Assembly (NCBI GenBank): GCA_002683775.1
Contig: NYTT01000073.1
Location: 1 to 5,840 of the forward strand
Length of the DNA stretch: 5,840 bases
From: Flavobacteriales bacterium
Lineage (GTDB): Bacteria; Bacteroidota; Bacteroidia; Flavobacteriales; BACL11
Direction: 5' to 3'
Part shown: positions 1-5,840 of the stretch, piece by piece
Layout: each line of letters begins with the position of its first letter
Numbering within the stretch: the first letter of the stretch is position 1
The notes under the pieces: model-generated
Databases searched by the model: none
Told to the model about the DNA's origin: nothing
What the model saw: only the letters and a program-made list of their open reading frames with translations
Program-made: the position numbers and the translations under genes

Positions 1-207
1 GCTAGTATGAATCAAACTAGAGCGAAGATATCTTTTGATTTTGTTGGTGTTAATATGAATGAATCTTTAAATGAAATGAAGTATAGGTCGTTAGCGCATG
101 CTGTAAATCTCGTGTCAAAAGATGGTTGGGAGTTTATTAGCTCTAATGTAATAGTTTCAAATGGAGCTTTACTACATTTTTATTATATGAAGAGACTTAA
201 AAAATAA
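1..207 (+). CDS. Hypothetical protein, C-terminal fragment (5' end outside window)
   Basis: The reading frame is open from the first base to the stop at 205-207, giving 68 visible residues. An ATG at 7 exists, but Ala-Ser codons precede it in frame and no promoter or ribosome site can be seen, so this is most likely the end of a longer protein. The visible part reads as a beta strand (KISFDF), a linker, then a helix and strand around 'AVNLVSKDGWEFISS' and a final 'HFYYMKRLKK'. This matches, from memory, the end of small Bacteroidetes exported proteins of unknown function that finish with a pattern like 'A-NYM---GWEFVQAY...YH-L-KK'. The biochemical role is unknown. It converges on hutI with only 11 bases between the stop codons. 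The fragment being coding is fairly secure; the family assignment is tentative, and a short stand-alone 66-residue protein from ATG 7 is the alternative. Confidence 0.6.
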   Translation, partial: ASMNQTRAKISFDFVGVNMNESLNEMKYRSLAHAVNLVSKDGWEFISSNVIVSNGALLHFYYMKRLKK

Positions 208-218
208 ATTAAAATTAA

Positions 219-1463
219 TTATTGTTTTTTTCCGTTTAAGTAAACACTCTCAATCAAATTTTCACCAAAACTGTAATGAAGATATGAATATGAAGGTATT
301 TCTTTTGTAATAAAAAAGTTAGCTTTTTTACCTAAAGCTATACTTCCAAGTTCTCTTTCAACTCCCATTGCATATGCACTATTAATAGTGGTAGCATTAA
401 TTACTTCTTCTGGTGTCATTTTTAGTTTTATGCATCCTAATGATGAGACAAAATTCATATTCCCACTTGGGGATGACCCAGGGTTAAAGTCAGTTGCCAG
501 AGCTATTGGTAGTCCTTTATCTATCATTTTTCTAGCTGGACTATATGGAATTCCTAAAAAAAATGAACACGAAGGTAATATAGTCGGCATACAACTTGTT
601 CTCATCAATACGTCAATATCATTTTCTTTCATAATTTCTAAATGATCTACTGATAAAGCATTGTTTCTAACTGATGTTTCTACACCACCAATGGAATTAA
701 ATTGATTTACATGAGTCTTTGCACGTAAACCATATTTATTTGCCGCGCTCAGGAGTTTGTTTGTGTCATCATTGGTGAAGTAGTCTTTTTCACAAAAAAT
801 GTCTATATAGTCAGCAAGATTTTCATCTATAACTTTAGGTAGCATATCTGCAATAATCAAATCTAAATATCCTTCTTTATTATTTTCAAACTCATTTGGA
901 ATAGCATGTGCTGCAAGAAATGTAGATTTTATTGTTATTTCAGAGCACTTTTTTAATCTTTTTATTACTCGAAGAATTTTAAGTTCAGATTCAATTGATA
1001 AACCATAACCACTTTTTATTTCAACTGCACCTGTTCCAAGTTTAATTATATTATCTAATCTAATTTTTGCATCAGCGAATAATTTCTCTTCACTAGTATT
1101 TCTTAACTTTTCTACAGAGTTTAAGATTCCACCTCCGTTATCAGCAATTTCTTGATAAGATAATCCTTTAATACGATCAATAAATTCTGACTCCCTACTT
1201 TTAGCAAAAACTAAGTGAGTGTGACTATCACAGTAAGTTGGAAATACCATTCCACCATCAGCATCAATAATATTTGTATTTATCCAATCGTCAATTCCGG
1301 CCCATTCATCCATACTACCAAAATTTGAGATTAAGCCATCAGTTATTTCTAAAAATGCATCTTTAATTGTATTTATATTTTGCATGTCCTTTCCAGATAC
1401 AAAATCAACTTTAGATGTTTCGGTTTGAATTAGTTCAGATATATTTTTAATTATAGTTTTCAT
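219..1463 (-). CDS. hutI: Imidazolonepropionase (histidine degradation)
   Basis: Cytoplasmic metal-dependent amidohydrolase that opens the ring of 4-imidazolone-5-propanoate to N-formimino-L-glutamate, the third step of histidine breakdown. Numbered from the ATG at 1463 (414 residues, normal for the family), the sequence shows the HTH metal motif (His81, His83, in 'CDSHTHLVF'), a Gly-rich 'NGGGILNSV' loop (109-117), 'VEIKSGYGL' (147-155), His186 in 'AAHAIP', metal ligand His251 in 'KTHVNQF', His274 in 'SVDHLE', and metal Asp325 in 'LATDFNPGS'. A small N-terminal beta region and the C-terminal 'LGSIALGKKANFFI' complete the amidohydrolase fold. The frame stays open upstream to a TTG at 1481, but the ATG at 1463 is preferred because the promoter element at 1471-1478 lies between them. 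No other hut genes are in the window. An oddity: the residues after His251 are Asn-Gln, where Bacillus HutI has Asp-Glu. Confidence 0.95.
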   Translation of the reverse strand: MKTIIKNISELIQTETSKVDFVSGKDMQNINTIKDAFLEITDGLISNFGSMDEWAGIDDWINTNIIDADGGMVFPTYCDSHTHLVFAKSRESEFIDRIKGLSYQEIADNGGGILNSVEKLRNTSEEKLFADAKIRLDNIIKLGTGAVEIKSGYGLSIESELKILRVIKRLKKCSEITIKSTFLAAHAIPNEFENNKEGYLDLIIADMLPKVIDENLADYIDIFCEKDYFTNDDTNKLLSAANKYGLRAKTHVNQFNSIGGVETSVRNNALSVDHLEIMKENDIDVLMRTSCMPTILPSCSFFLGIPYSPARKMIDKGLPIALATDFNPGSSPSGNMNFVSSLGCIKLKMTPEEVINATTINSAYAMGVERELGSIALGKKANFFITKEIPSYSYLHYSFGENLIESVYLNGKKQ

Positions 1464-1470
1464 ATTATTA

Positions 1471-1498
1471 CAAAAGTACAAAATTCACTTATATCAAA
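1471..1498 (-). promoter_or_regulatory. Bacteroidetes-type promoter for hutI
   Basis: Read on the minus strand, 1478-1471 is TACTTTTG, an exact match to the Bacteroidetes -7 element TAnnTTTG. A TTTG that could act as the -33 element lies at 1498-1495, with a 16-base spacer, slightly shorter than usual. The G of the -7 element is only 7 bases from the hutI ATG, so the transcript would begin within a few bases of the start codon and be leaderless or nearly so. The match is seen directly; activity and start point are inferred. Confidence 0.6.
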
Positions 1499-1503
1499 TG
1501 TGT

Positions 1504-1511
1504 TATATTTG
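1504..1511 (+). promoter_or_regulatory. Bacteroidetes-type -7 element for aroC
   Basis: TATATTTG on the plus strand matches TAnnTTTG exactly and sits 3 bases before the GTG at 1515 chosen as the aroC start. No TTG is found at the expected -33 distance, so this is weaker than the hutI promoter. If used, transcription would begin at or very close to the aroC start codon, which rules out the upstream GTG (1500) and TTG (1509) as starts on this transcript. In such A+T-rich DNA a chance match is possible. Confidence 0.42.
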
Positions 1512-1514
1512 CGT

Positions 1515-2588
1515 GTGGGGAATACATTCGGTAAAATATTTAAATTAACAACATTTGGTGAATCTCATGGTAAAGCTATTGGAGGAGTTATTGATGGTTG
1601 TCCAGCAGGTCTAAATGTTGATTTTAATAGCATTCAAAGCAATTTAGATAATCGTAAGCCTGGTATTAGCTCTATAGTATCTCAAAGAAGAGAAAGTGAT
1701 AAAGTAGAGTTCTTTTCTGGAATTTTTGAGGGTATGACAACTGGTACACCTGTAGGTTTCATCATAAAGAATGAAGATCATAACTCTGATGATTATATTC
1801 ATATTAAAGATAAATTCAGACCTTCTCATGCTGACTTTACCTATGAGAAGAAGTATGGTTTTAGAGATTATAGGGGAGGTGGTCGTTCATCTGCAAGAGA
1901 AACAGCTTGTCGTGTGGTTGCTGGATCTATTGCTCAGCAACTACTTGATGGATTAGGAATTAAAATATTTGCTTATGTTAGTTCTGTTGGGAATGTAAAA
2001 TTAAATAAATCCTATAAAGAATTAGATTTATCTAATATTTATAGTAATATAGTAAGAAGTCCAGATAAAGTTCTTGCTAAAAAGATGATTGAAGAAATTA
2101 ATACAATTTCTAGCTTAGGTGACACAATTGGAGGTTCTATAGTTGCAATTGCTATTGGTGTACCTACTGGTTGGGGTGAGCCTGTTTTTAATAAATTACA
2201 CGCAGAAATCGGTAAATCTATGCTAAGTATAAATGCTGTTCATGGTTTTAAATACGGCTTTGAAAATACTGATATACCATCAAGCAAAGGAAGTGAGGTT
2301 AATGATATATTTATTAATAATAGTGGAAATACAAAGACTAATTTTTCTGGAGGAATCCAAGGCGGTATAAGTAATGGAAATGATATCTATTGTGAAATAT
2401 CATTTAAACCAGTTTCTACAATTATGCAGAAACAAAATTCTATTGACAGTAAAGGGGCAGGTTCACAAATAAGTGGAAAAGGAAGGCATGACTCATGTGT
2501 TGTTCCTAGAGCAGTCCCAATTGTTGAGAGTATGCTAGCATTAACACTTATAGACAGCTATTTTTTAAGTCTCTCTAATAGAATATAG
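1515..2588 (+). CDS. aroC: Chorismate synthase (shikimate pathway)
   Basis: Cytoplasmic, reduced-FMN-dependent lyase that converts 5-enolpyruvylshikimate-3-phosphate to chorismate, the last common step towards Phe, Tyr, Trp and folate. From the GTG at 1515 the protein is 357 residues, the usual bacterial length, and begins MGNTFGKIFKLTTFGESHG, as family members do. Signature 1 is 'GESHG' (15-19) with catalytic His18; 'RPSHAD' (102-107) carries the second conserved His105; signature 2 is 'GGGRSSARETACR' (121-133); signature 3 is 'RHDSCVVPRAVPIVES' (324-339) near the C terminus. The frame is open further up, with GTG at 1500 and TTG at 1509, which would add a non-family 'LYLR'-like extension; the ATG at 1498 is in another frame. 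The start is therefore non-ATG. The gene diverges from hutI and ends 2 bases before the next ATG. The function is secure; the exact start is moderately so. Confidence 0.96.
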   Translation: MGNTFGKIFKLTTFGESHGKAIGGVIDGCPAGLNVDFNSIQSNLDNRKPGISSIVSQRRESDKVEFFSGIFEGMTTGTPVGFIIKNEDHNSDDYIHIKDKFRPSHADFTYEKKYGFRDYRGGGRSSARETACRVVAGSIAQQLLDGLGIKIFAYVSSVGNVKLNKSYKELDLSNIYSNIVRSPDKVLAKKMIEEINTISSLGDTIGGSIVAIAIGVPTGWGEPVFNKLHAEIGKSMLSINAVHGFKYGFENTDIPSSKGSEVNDIFINNSGNTKTNFSGGIQGGISNGNDIYCEISFKPVSTIMQKQNSIDSKGAGSQISGKGRHDSCVVPRAVPIVESMLALTLIDSYFLSLSNRI

Positions 2589-2590
2589 TT

Positions 2591-4006
2591 ATGAAATTAT
2601 TTTCTTACTTAATATTTTTAGTACCATCCTTGTTGTTTGCTCAAATTGATTATAATATAACTCACAACAATACAAATGCGTATAGTGGTAATTTATTTTT
2701 TCAAAAAGGCGGATCAAGTCCTAGGCCAGTAAAAATACTTGATTCTAGCTATGTAGAGATTTATTCTCAAAATATTGGAATGAAAGGGTGGGATTTTAAA
2801 GTTAACTATAATAATAAACTTTCGTATTTTGATAGATCATCAAAAGGATGGTTTATTATGGACTCACTATATAATGAAGTTGATTCAATTTATTGTCTAA
2901 ATGGTTATATTGCTGATAATCATGATTTCATTGCTCTTTCAAATGGAAACTACATCCTTTTTGCTTATGATGAGCAGGTATATGCCATGGATACGGTTGT
3001 TGTTGGAGGAAATCCAAATGCTATTGTTGAGGGATTAGTTATACAAGAAATTGATATTAATCATAATTTAGTTTTTGAATGGAAGAGTTGGGATCATTTT
3101 CATGTTACTGAAAATAGTTATCTTTCTCCATGGACATCTTCTAATTTGCCTTTTATACATGCAAATGCAATTGATATTGATTTTGATGATAATTTATTAT
3201 TATCAAGTAGAGGTCTTGATGAAATAACCAAAATTAATAGAGTTACTGGTGATATTATCTGGAGATTTGGAGGTTCTCAAAATCAATTTACTTTCATTAA
3301 TGATTATCCATTTACTCATCAACATTCTATTAATAGCTTAGGTTGTAATCGCTATCTTTTGTTTGATAACGGAAATTTTAGCTCACAATATACTGGAACA
3401 GTAAATATTTCTAGAGCTGTTGAATATGAACTCGATACTGTTTTAATGACAGCTACCAAAGTTTGGGAATTTATTCACCCTGATTCTTTATTTACTCCAT
3501 CAATTGGAAGTGTACAAAGACTTCCTAATGGTAATACCTTAATTAATTTTGGTAATTTACAGATGTTAAATCTAGGATCAATTATTACTGAAGTTGATTC
3601 CAATAATCAGATTGTTTTTCAACTTGAATATAATAATGGAAATAATCTTTATAGAGCTCATAAATTTGATTGGTTTTTCTATACTCCACAAGCTTCAATT
3701 TTTGGTTGTGTAGATTCTATTGCTTGTAATTATGATTCTACTGCTAATATTGATAATGGATTATGTGATTTGCCAAATGGTTGTGGAGATATTTTGTATT
3801 TAGAATATGACCCTCTTGTTATATGTTCTGATATAAATGATTGTATAACACTTCTATCAACAAGTTCATATAATAGTGAACTACCTTCTAAAGGTATTTA
3901 TAAAATAACAGATTTGTTTGGAAGAAAAACTTTAAAATCTTCTAGTCAATTACAAATATATTTCTTTGATGATGGCAGAGTAGAAAAAAGAAAAATTATT
4001 TATTAA
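2591..4006 (+). CDS. Secreted arylsulfotransferase-like beta-propeller protein with T9SS-type C-terminal tail
   Basis: 471 residues. Residues 1-18 form a signal peptide (MKLFSYLIFLVPSLLFA, then Q), without a lipobox cysteine. Residues about 30-365 resemble the arylsulfotransferase (ASST-like, Arylsulfotran_2-type) propeller family: 'DNHDFIALSNGNYIL' (109-123), 'FEWKSWDHFHV' (162-172), 'HANAIDIDFDDNLLLSSRG' (190-208), 'TGDIIWRFGG' (219-228), 'THQHSI' (242-247), 'LFDNGN' (257-262) and 'QRLPNGNTLINFG' (309-321). His190, Arg207, His243 or His245 and Asn260 are candidate active-site residues by analogy with ASST enzymes, but the sulfate-transfer activity and its substrate are not shown. A cysteine motif (372-398) and a T9SS-type tail (434-471) follow, so the product is probably exported by Sec to the periplasm and then by T9SS to the cell surface. 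It starts 2 bases after aroC, so cotranscription is likely. No sulfatase or phenol-metabolism genes are near. Family membership is fairly secure; enzymatic function is open. Confidence 0.78.
   Translation: MKLFSYLIFLVPSLLFAQIDYNITHNNTNAYSGNLFFQKGGSSPRPVKILDSSYVEIYSQNIGMKGWDFKVNYNNKLSYFDRSSKGWFIMDSLYNEVDSIYCLNGYIADNHDFIALSNGNYILFAYDEQVYAMDTVVVGGNPNAIVEGLVIQEIDINHNLVFEWKSWDHFHVTENSYLSPWTSSNLPFIHANAIDIDFDDNLLLSSRGLDEITKINRVTGDIIWRFGGSQNQFTFINDYPFTHQHSINSLGCNRYLLFDNGNFSSQYTGTVNISRAVEYELDTVLMTATKVWEFIHPDSLFTPSIGSVQRLPNGNTLINFGNLQMLNLGSIITEVDSNNQIVFQLEYNNGNNLYRAHKFDWFFYTPQASIFGCVDSIACNYDSTANIDNGLCDLPNGCGDILYLEYDPLVICSDINDCITLLSTSSYNSELPSKGIYKITDLFGRKTLKSSSQLQIYFFDDGRVEKRKIIY
3704..3784 (+). other. 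Cysteine motif 'GCVDSIACNYD...DNGLCDLPNGCG' in the secreted protein
   Basis: Residues 372-398 of the arylsulfotransferase-like protein form one copy of the 'GC-D--ACNY---A--D-G-C' pattern often seen, singly or in arrays, in surface proteins of marine Bacteroidetes just ahead of the sorting domain. It has four cysteines (373, 379, 392, 398), which could form disulfides, and spaced Asp/Asn residues that may bind calcium. The pattern is seen directly; the structural role is inferred. Confidence 0.6.
3890..4003 (+). other. Type IX secretion C-terminal sorting-type tail
   Basis: The last 38 residues (434-471) have the shape of a Flavobacteriia T9SS C-terminal domain: 'GIYKITDLFGRKT', a short variable turn, 'LQIYFFDDGRVEKRKIIY'. 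This matches the 'K-IDLLGRE...LFYIYDDGTVEKR-II' form common in this group. It predicts translocation through the outer membrane and surface attachment or release. The assignment is by motif resemblance; the secretion machinery is not in the window. Confidence 0.65.
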
Positions 4007-4029
4007 CTTAAACTGTAACATTTATTAAA

Positions 4030-5295
4030 ATGAAGAAAATTGCATTACATTGGAAAATAATAATTGGTATGTTACTTGGTGTTGTTTATGGGTTGATTGC
4101 ATCAAAACTATTATGGACAGACTTTACAAATGATTGGATTAAACCTTGGGGAGTAATTTTCGTTAATTTATTAAAATTAATTGCAGTACCTCTTGTTTTT
4201 GCCTCATTAGTTAAAGGAGTTGCATCCTTGTCTGATATTTCAAGGCTTAGTAGAATTGGAGCAAAGACAATAGCTTTCTATTTAATATCTACAGTTGTTT
4301 CTGTAGCAATAGGATTAGTATTAGTTAACGTAATAAAGCCTGGATCTGATTTTGATAAAAGCTCTATAGATTTAACAAACAAAAACACTTCTGAAAAAAT
4401 TATTGTTGCTGAAACAGTTAGTAGAGAAGGACCTTTGCAATTTGTAGTGGATATTGTCCCAACTAATATTATAAATGCTTCAGCTAATAATAGTAATATG
4501 TTGCAAGTTATCTTTTTTGCAATTCTATTTGGTATCTCAATGGTAATGCTTCCAGATGAAAATACAAAATTTGTAAAAGGGTTTTTCGATGGAATAAATG
4601 ATATTATATTAAAAATAGTTGATTTAATCATGTTAATTTCACCTTATGGTGTTTTTGCTTTGTTAGCTTCATTAGTTGTTGATTTTGGAGCAAGTTCTTC
4701 ATTGTTTATTGCACTAGCTAAATATTCTATTACTGTAATAGTTGGACTTCTTTTAATGATTCTTGTTATTTATCCATCAATAATTAAAAGTTTTACAAAA
4801 ATTAATTATTTTAATTTTTTTAAGGCATTGTCACCAGCACAGATGTTAGCTTTTTCTACAAGCTCTAGTGCGGCAACACTTCCAGTAACCATGGAAAGAT
4901 GTGAAGAGCACTTAGGTGTATCTGAAGAAATATCATCATTCGTATTACCTCTTGGGGCAACAATAAATATGGATGGAACTTCTCTTTATCAAGCAGTAGC
5001 TGCTGTTTTTATAGCACAAGCTTTTGGTATTGACTTAGAGTTGAATCAGCAACTAACAATTGTTTTAACTGCTACATTAGCCTCAATAGGAGCTGCTGCA
5101 GTTCCAGGAGCTGGAATGGTAATGCTTGTTATTGTTTTAGGTGCTATAAACGTTCCAGCTGAGGGGTTGGCACTAATTTTCGGAGTAGATCGAATACTAG
5201 ATATGTTAAGGACAGTAGTTAATGTGACTGGAGATGCAACTGTAGCAACTGTGGTTGCTTCTTCAGAGGGTAAGCTTAATAAGATACCAAAATAG
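4030..5295 (+). CDS. Sodium-coupled dicarboxylate/amino acid symporter (DAACS/SDF family)
   Basis: Inner-membrane secondary transporter of 421 residues, the normal family length. About eight membrane helices can be seen (roughly 9-27, 42-62, 78-102, 155-175, 196-218, 228-250, 300-333 and 378-412) with the two re-entrant hairpins that define the family. Hairpin 1 carries the serine-rich 'STSSSAATLP' (276-285), TM7 carries 'NMDGTS' (313-318), hairpin 2 carries 'GAAAVPGAG' (354-362), and TM8 carries 'VDRILDMLRTVVNVTGD' (386-402). Asp391, Arg394, Asn398 and Asp402 correspond to GltPh Asp394, Arg397, Asn401 and Asp405. An Arg at 394 and the NMDGT sodium site favour Na+-coupled uptake of an acidic amino acid (glutamate/aspartate) or a C4-dicarboxylate; which one cannot be settled, so no gene symbol is given. 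The ATG at 4030 begins a typical 'MKKIALHWKIIIGMLLG' N terminus, 23 bases after the previous gene, with no Shine-Dalgarno sequence and no promoter-like element in between. Confidence 0.93.
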   Translation: MKKIALHWKIIIGMLLGVVYGLIASKLLWTDFTNDWIKPWGVIFVNLLKLIAVPLVFASLVKGVASLSDISRLSRIGAKTIAFYLISTVVSVAIGLVLVNVIKPGSDFDKSSIDLTNKNTSEKIIVAETVSREGPLQFVVDIVPTNIINASANNSNMLQVIFFAILFGISMVMLPDENTKFVKGFFDGINDIILKIVDLIMLISPYGVFALLASLVVDFGASSSLFIALAKYSITVIVGLLLMILVIYPSIIKSFTKINYFNFFKALSPAQMLAFSTSSSAATLPVTMERCEEHLGVSEEISSFVLPLGATINMDGTSLYQAVAAVFIAQAFGIDLELNQQLTIVLTATLASIGAAAVPGAGMVMLVIVLGAINVPAEGLALIFGVDRILDMLRTVVNVTGDATVATVVASSEGKLNKIPK

Positions 5296-5310
5296 ATTTT
5301 TAATTATTTA

Positions 5311-5840
5311 ATGAGGATATTAATATATTTTTGCTTTTTATTGTTTGCCAAAGGACTCTTTGCACAAGTATGTGCTCCTGAAAATAGAACAGAAAAAAGG
5401 CAAATTAAGAGGATTAATAAGCTAATTTCTGAGAATTCTTATTATAATGCAATAGATGCTCTTAGTAAAGTTGAAAATAAACCTATATTTTTAGAGTTAA
5501 GATCAGAAATTGAATGGATTAATGCCAATTATTTTAAGTCTGAGAAATTTGCACTTGATTGTATTACAGCTTGTCCTGATAATTTTCCAAATGCATTTTA
5601 CTTTCTTGGTCAAATAAACTTTTATAGAAATAATTTCATTAAAGCTAATTTGTATCTTCAAAAGGCTATTGATTTAGAAATATCTGACCCATATTATTCT
5701 GATGCAATTAGACTTTATAATAAAGCTAAGGAGATAGCAGATATTATTAATAACCCTGTAGATTTTGAACCTGAAGTTGTGAAATATTTATCTACTGATA
5801 ATAATGATGAATATTTACCAATAATTTCACCTGATCAAGA
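5311..5840 (+). CDS. Secreted TPR protein, probably N-terminal part of a PD40/OmpA-type envelope protein (3' end outside window)
   Basis: The frame opens at the ATG at 5311, 15 bases after the symporter stop, and runs without a stop to the window end (176 complete codons seen). Residues 1-18 are a signal peptide (MRILIYFCFLLFAKGLFA, then Q). Residues about 28-145 are helical with TPR-like character; the clearest unit is 'PNAFYFLGQINFYRNNFI' (93-110) followed by 'KANLYLQKAIDLE' (111-123). The visible end, 'NNPVDFEPEVVKYLST' then 'DEYLPIISPDQ', closely resembles the linker into the first PD40 beta-propeller repeat of Bacteroidetes TPR-PD40-OmpA proteins, which are periplasmic and bind peptidoglycan through a C-terminal OmpA domain. 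PorE of the T9SS has a similar domain order, but nothing here identifies this protein as PorE, and the PD40 and OmpA domains lie beyond the window. It may be cotranscribed with the symporter. Confidence 0.75.
   Translation, partial: MRILIYFCFLLFAKGLFAQVCAPENRTEKRQIKRINKLISENSYYNAIDALSKVENKPIFLELRSEIEWINANYFKSEKFALDCITACPDNFPNAFYFLGQINFYRNNFIKANLYLQKAIDLEISDPYYSDAIRLYNKAKEIADIINNPVDFEPEVVKYLSTDNNDEYLPIISPDQ

Noticed and set aside
208..245. Possible bidirectional terminator between the first gene and hutI, including the inverted repeat GTTTA-AG-TAAAC (234-245) and a T run (225-231).
   Set aside because: The repeat has only a 2-base loop and no G+C stem, lies inside the hutI coding end, and the T run is on the wrong side for a plus-strand terminator.
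388..645. Open frame on the plus strand opposite hutI (85 codons).
   Set aside because: Lies wholly antisense to a strongly conserved gene, with no recognisable protein motifs or promoter; a shadow frame.
1464..1481. Upstream TTG at 1481 as the hutI start (adds six residues, MYFCNN).
   Set aside because: The extension would run through the TACTTTTG promoter element and is not needed for the family N terminus; the ATG at 1463 is the better start.
1498..1500. ATG as a possible aroC start.
   Set aside because: It is in a different frame from the chorismate synthase sequence.
1644..1956. Two short open frames overlapping aroC on other frames (1644-1829 minus, 1771-1956 plus).
   Set aside because: Both fall within conserved chorismate synthase coding sequence and show no domain features.
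4278..4631. 117-codon open frame antisense to the symporter.
   Set aside because: Hydrophobic-looking only because it mirrors membrane-helix codons; no independent support.
5326..5333. TATTTTTG matching TAnnTTTG just after the start of the last gene.
   Set aside because: It lies inside the signal peptide codons of that gene with no suitable later start, so it is most likely a chance match in A+T-rich DNA.
1..5840. Search for tRNA or rRNA genes, CRISPR-like spaced repeats, insertion sequence ends, riboswitch-like leaders and long direct repeats.
   Set aside because: Nothing convincing was seen by eye; intergenic gaps are all under about 55 bases, leaving almost no space for such elements.

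Overview
The window is A+T-rich bacterial DNA with tightly packed genes, and it looks like a marine Bacteroidetes (Flavobacteriia-type) chromosome. Evidence for this: promoter elements of the Bacteroidetes TAnnTTTG type, no recognisable Shine-Dalgarno sequences, signal peptides ending in FAQ, a type IX secretion (T9SS)-like C-terminal tail, the 'GC-D--ACNY' cysteine motif common in marine members of this phylum, and a TPR protein leading into a PD40-type region. The genus cannot be named from the sequence alone.

Layout. Positions 1-207 (+) hold the C-terminal end of a small hypothetical protein cut by the window edge. It ends 11 bases from the convergent stop codon of hutI (219-1463, -), which encodes imidazolonepropionase of histidine degradation. 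hutI diverges from aroC (about 1515-2588, +), chorismate synthase, across about 50 bases holding back-to-back promoter elements. Three further + strand genes follow at very short spacing (2, 23 and 15 bases): a secreted arylsulfotransferase-like beta-propeller protein with a T9SS-type tail (2591-4006), a sodium-coupled dicarboxylate/amino acid symporter of the DAACS/SDF family (4030-5295), and the N-terminal part of a secreted TPR protein whose last visible residues match the entry into a PD40/OmpA-type protein (5311 to the window end).

How the genes fit together. The four + genes from aroC onward could share one transcript, since no promoter-like element or terminator lies between them. Their functions (aromatic amino acid synthesis, secreted enzyme-like protein, transporter, envelope protein) do not form an obvious pathway, so this may be simple packing. 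No mobile element, CRISPR array, rRNA or tRNA gene was seen, and no clearly new multi-gene system. The most unusual points are the compact divergent hutI/aroC promoter region, which implies near-leaderless mRNAs and a non-ATG aroC start, and the arylsulfotransferase-like protein carrying a T9SS-type tail.
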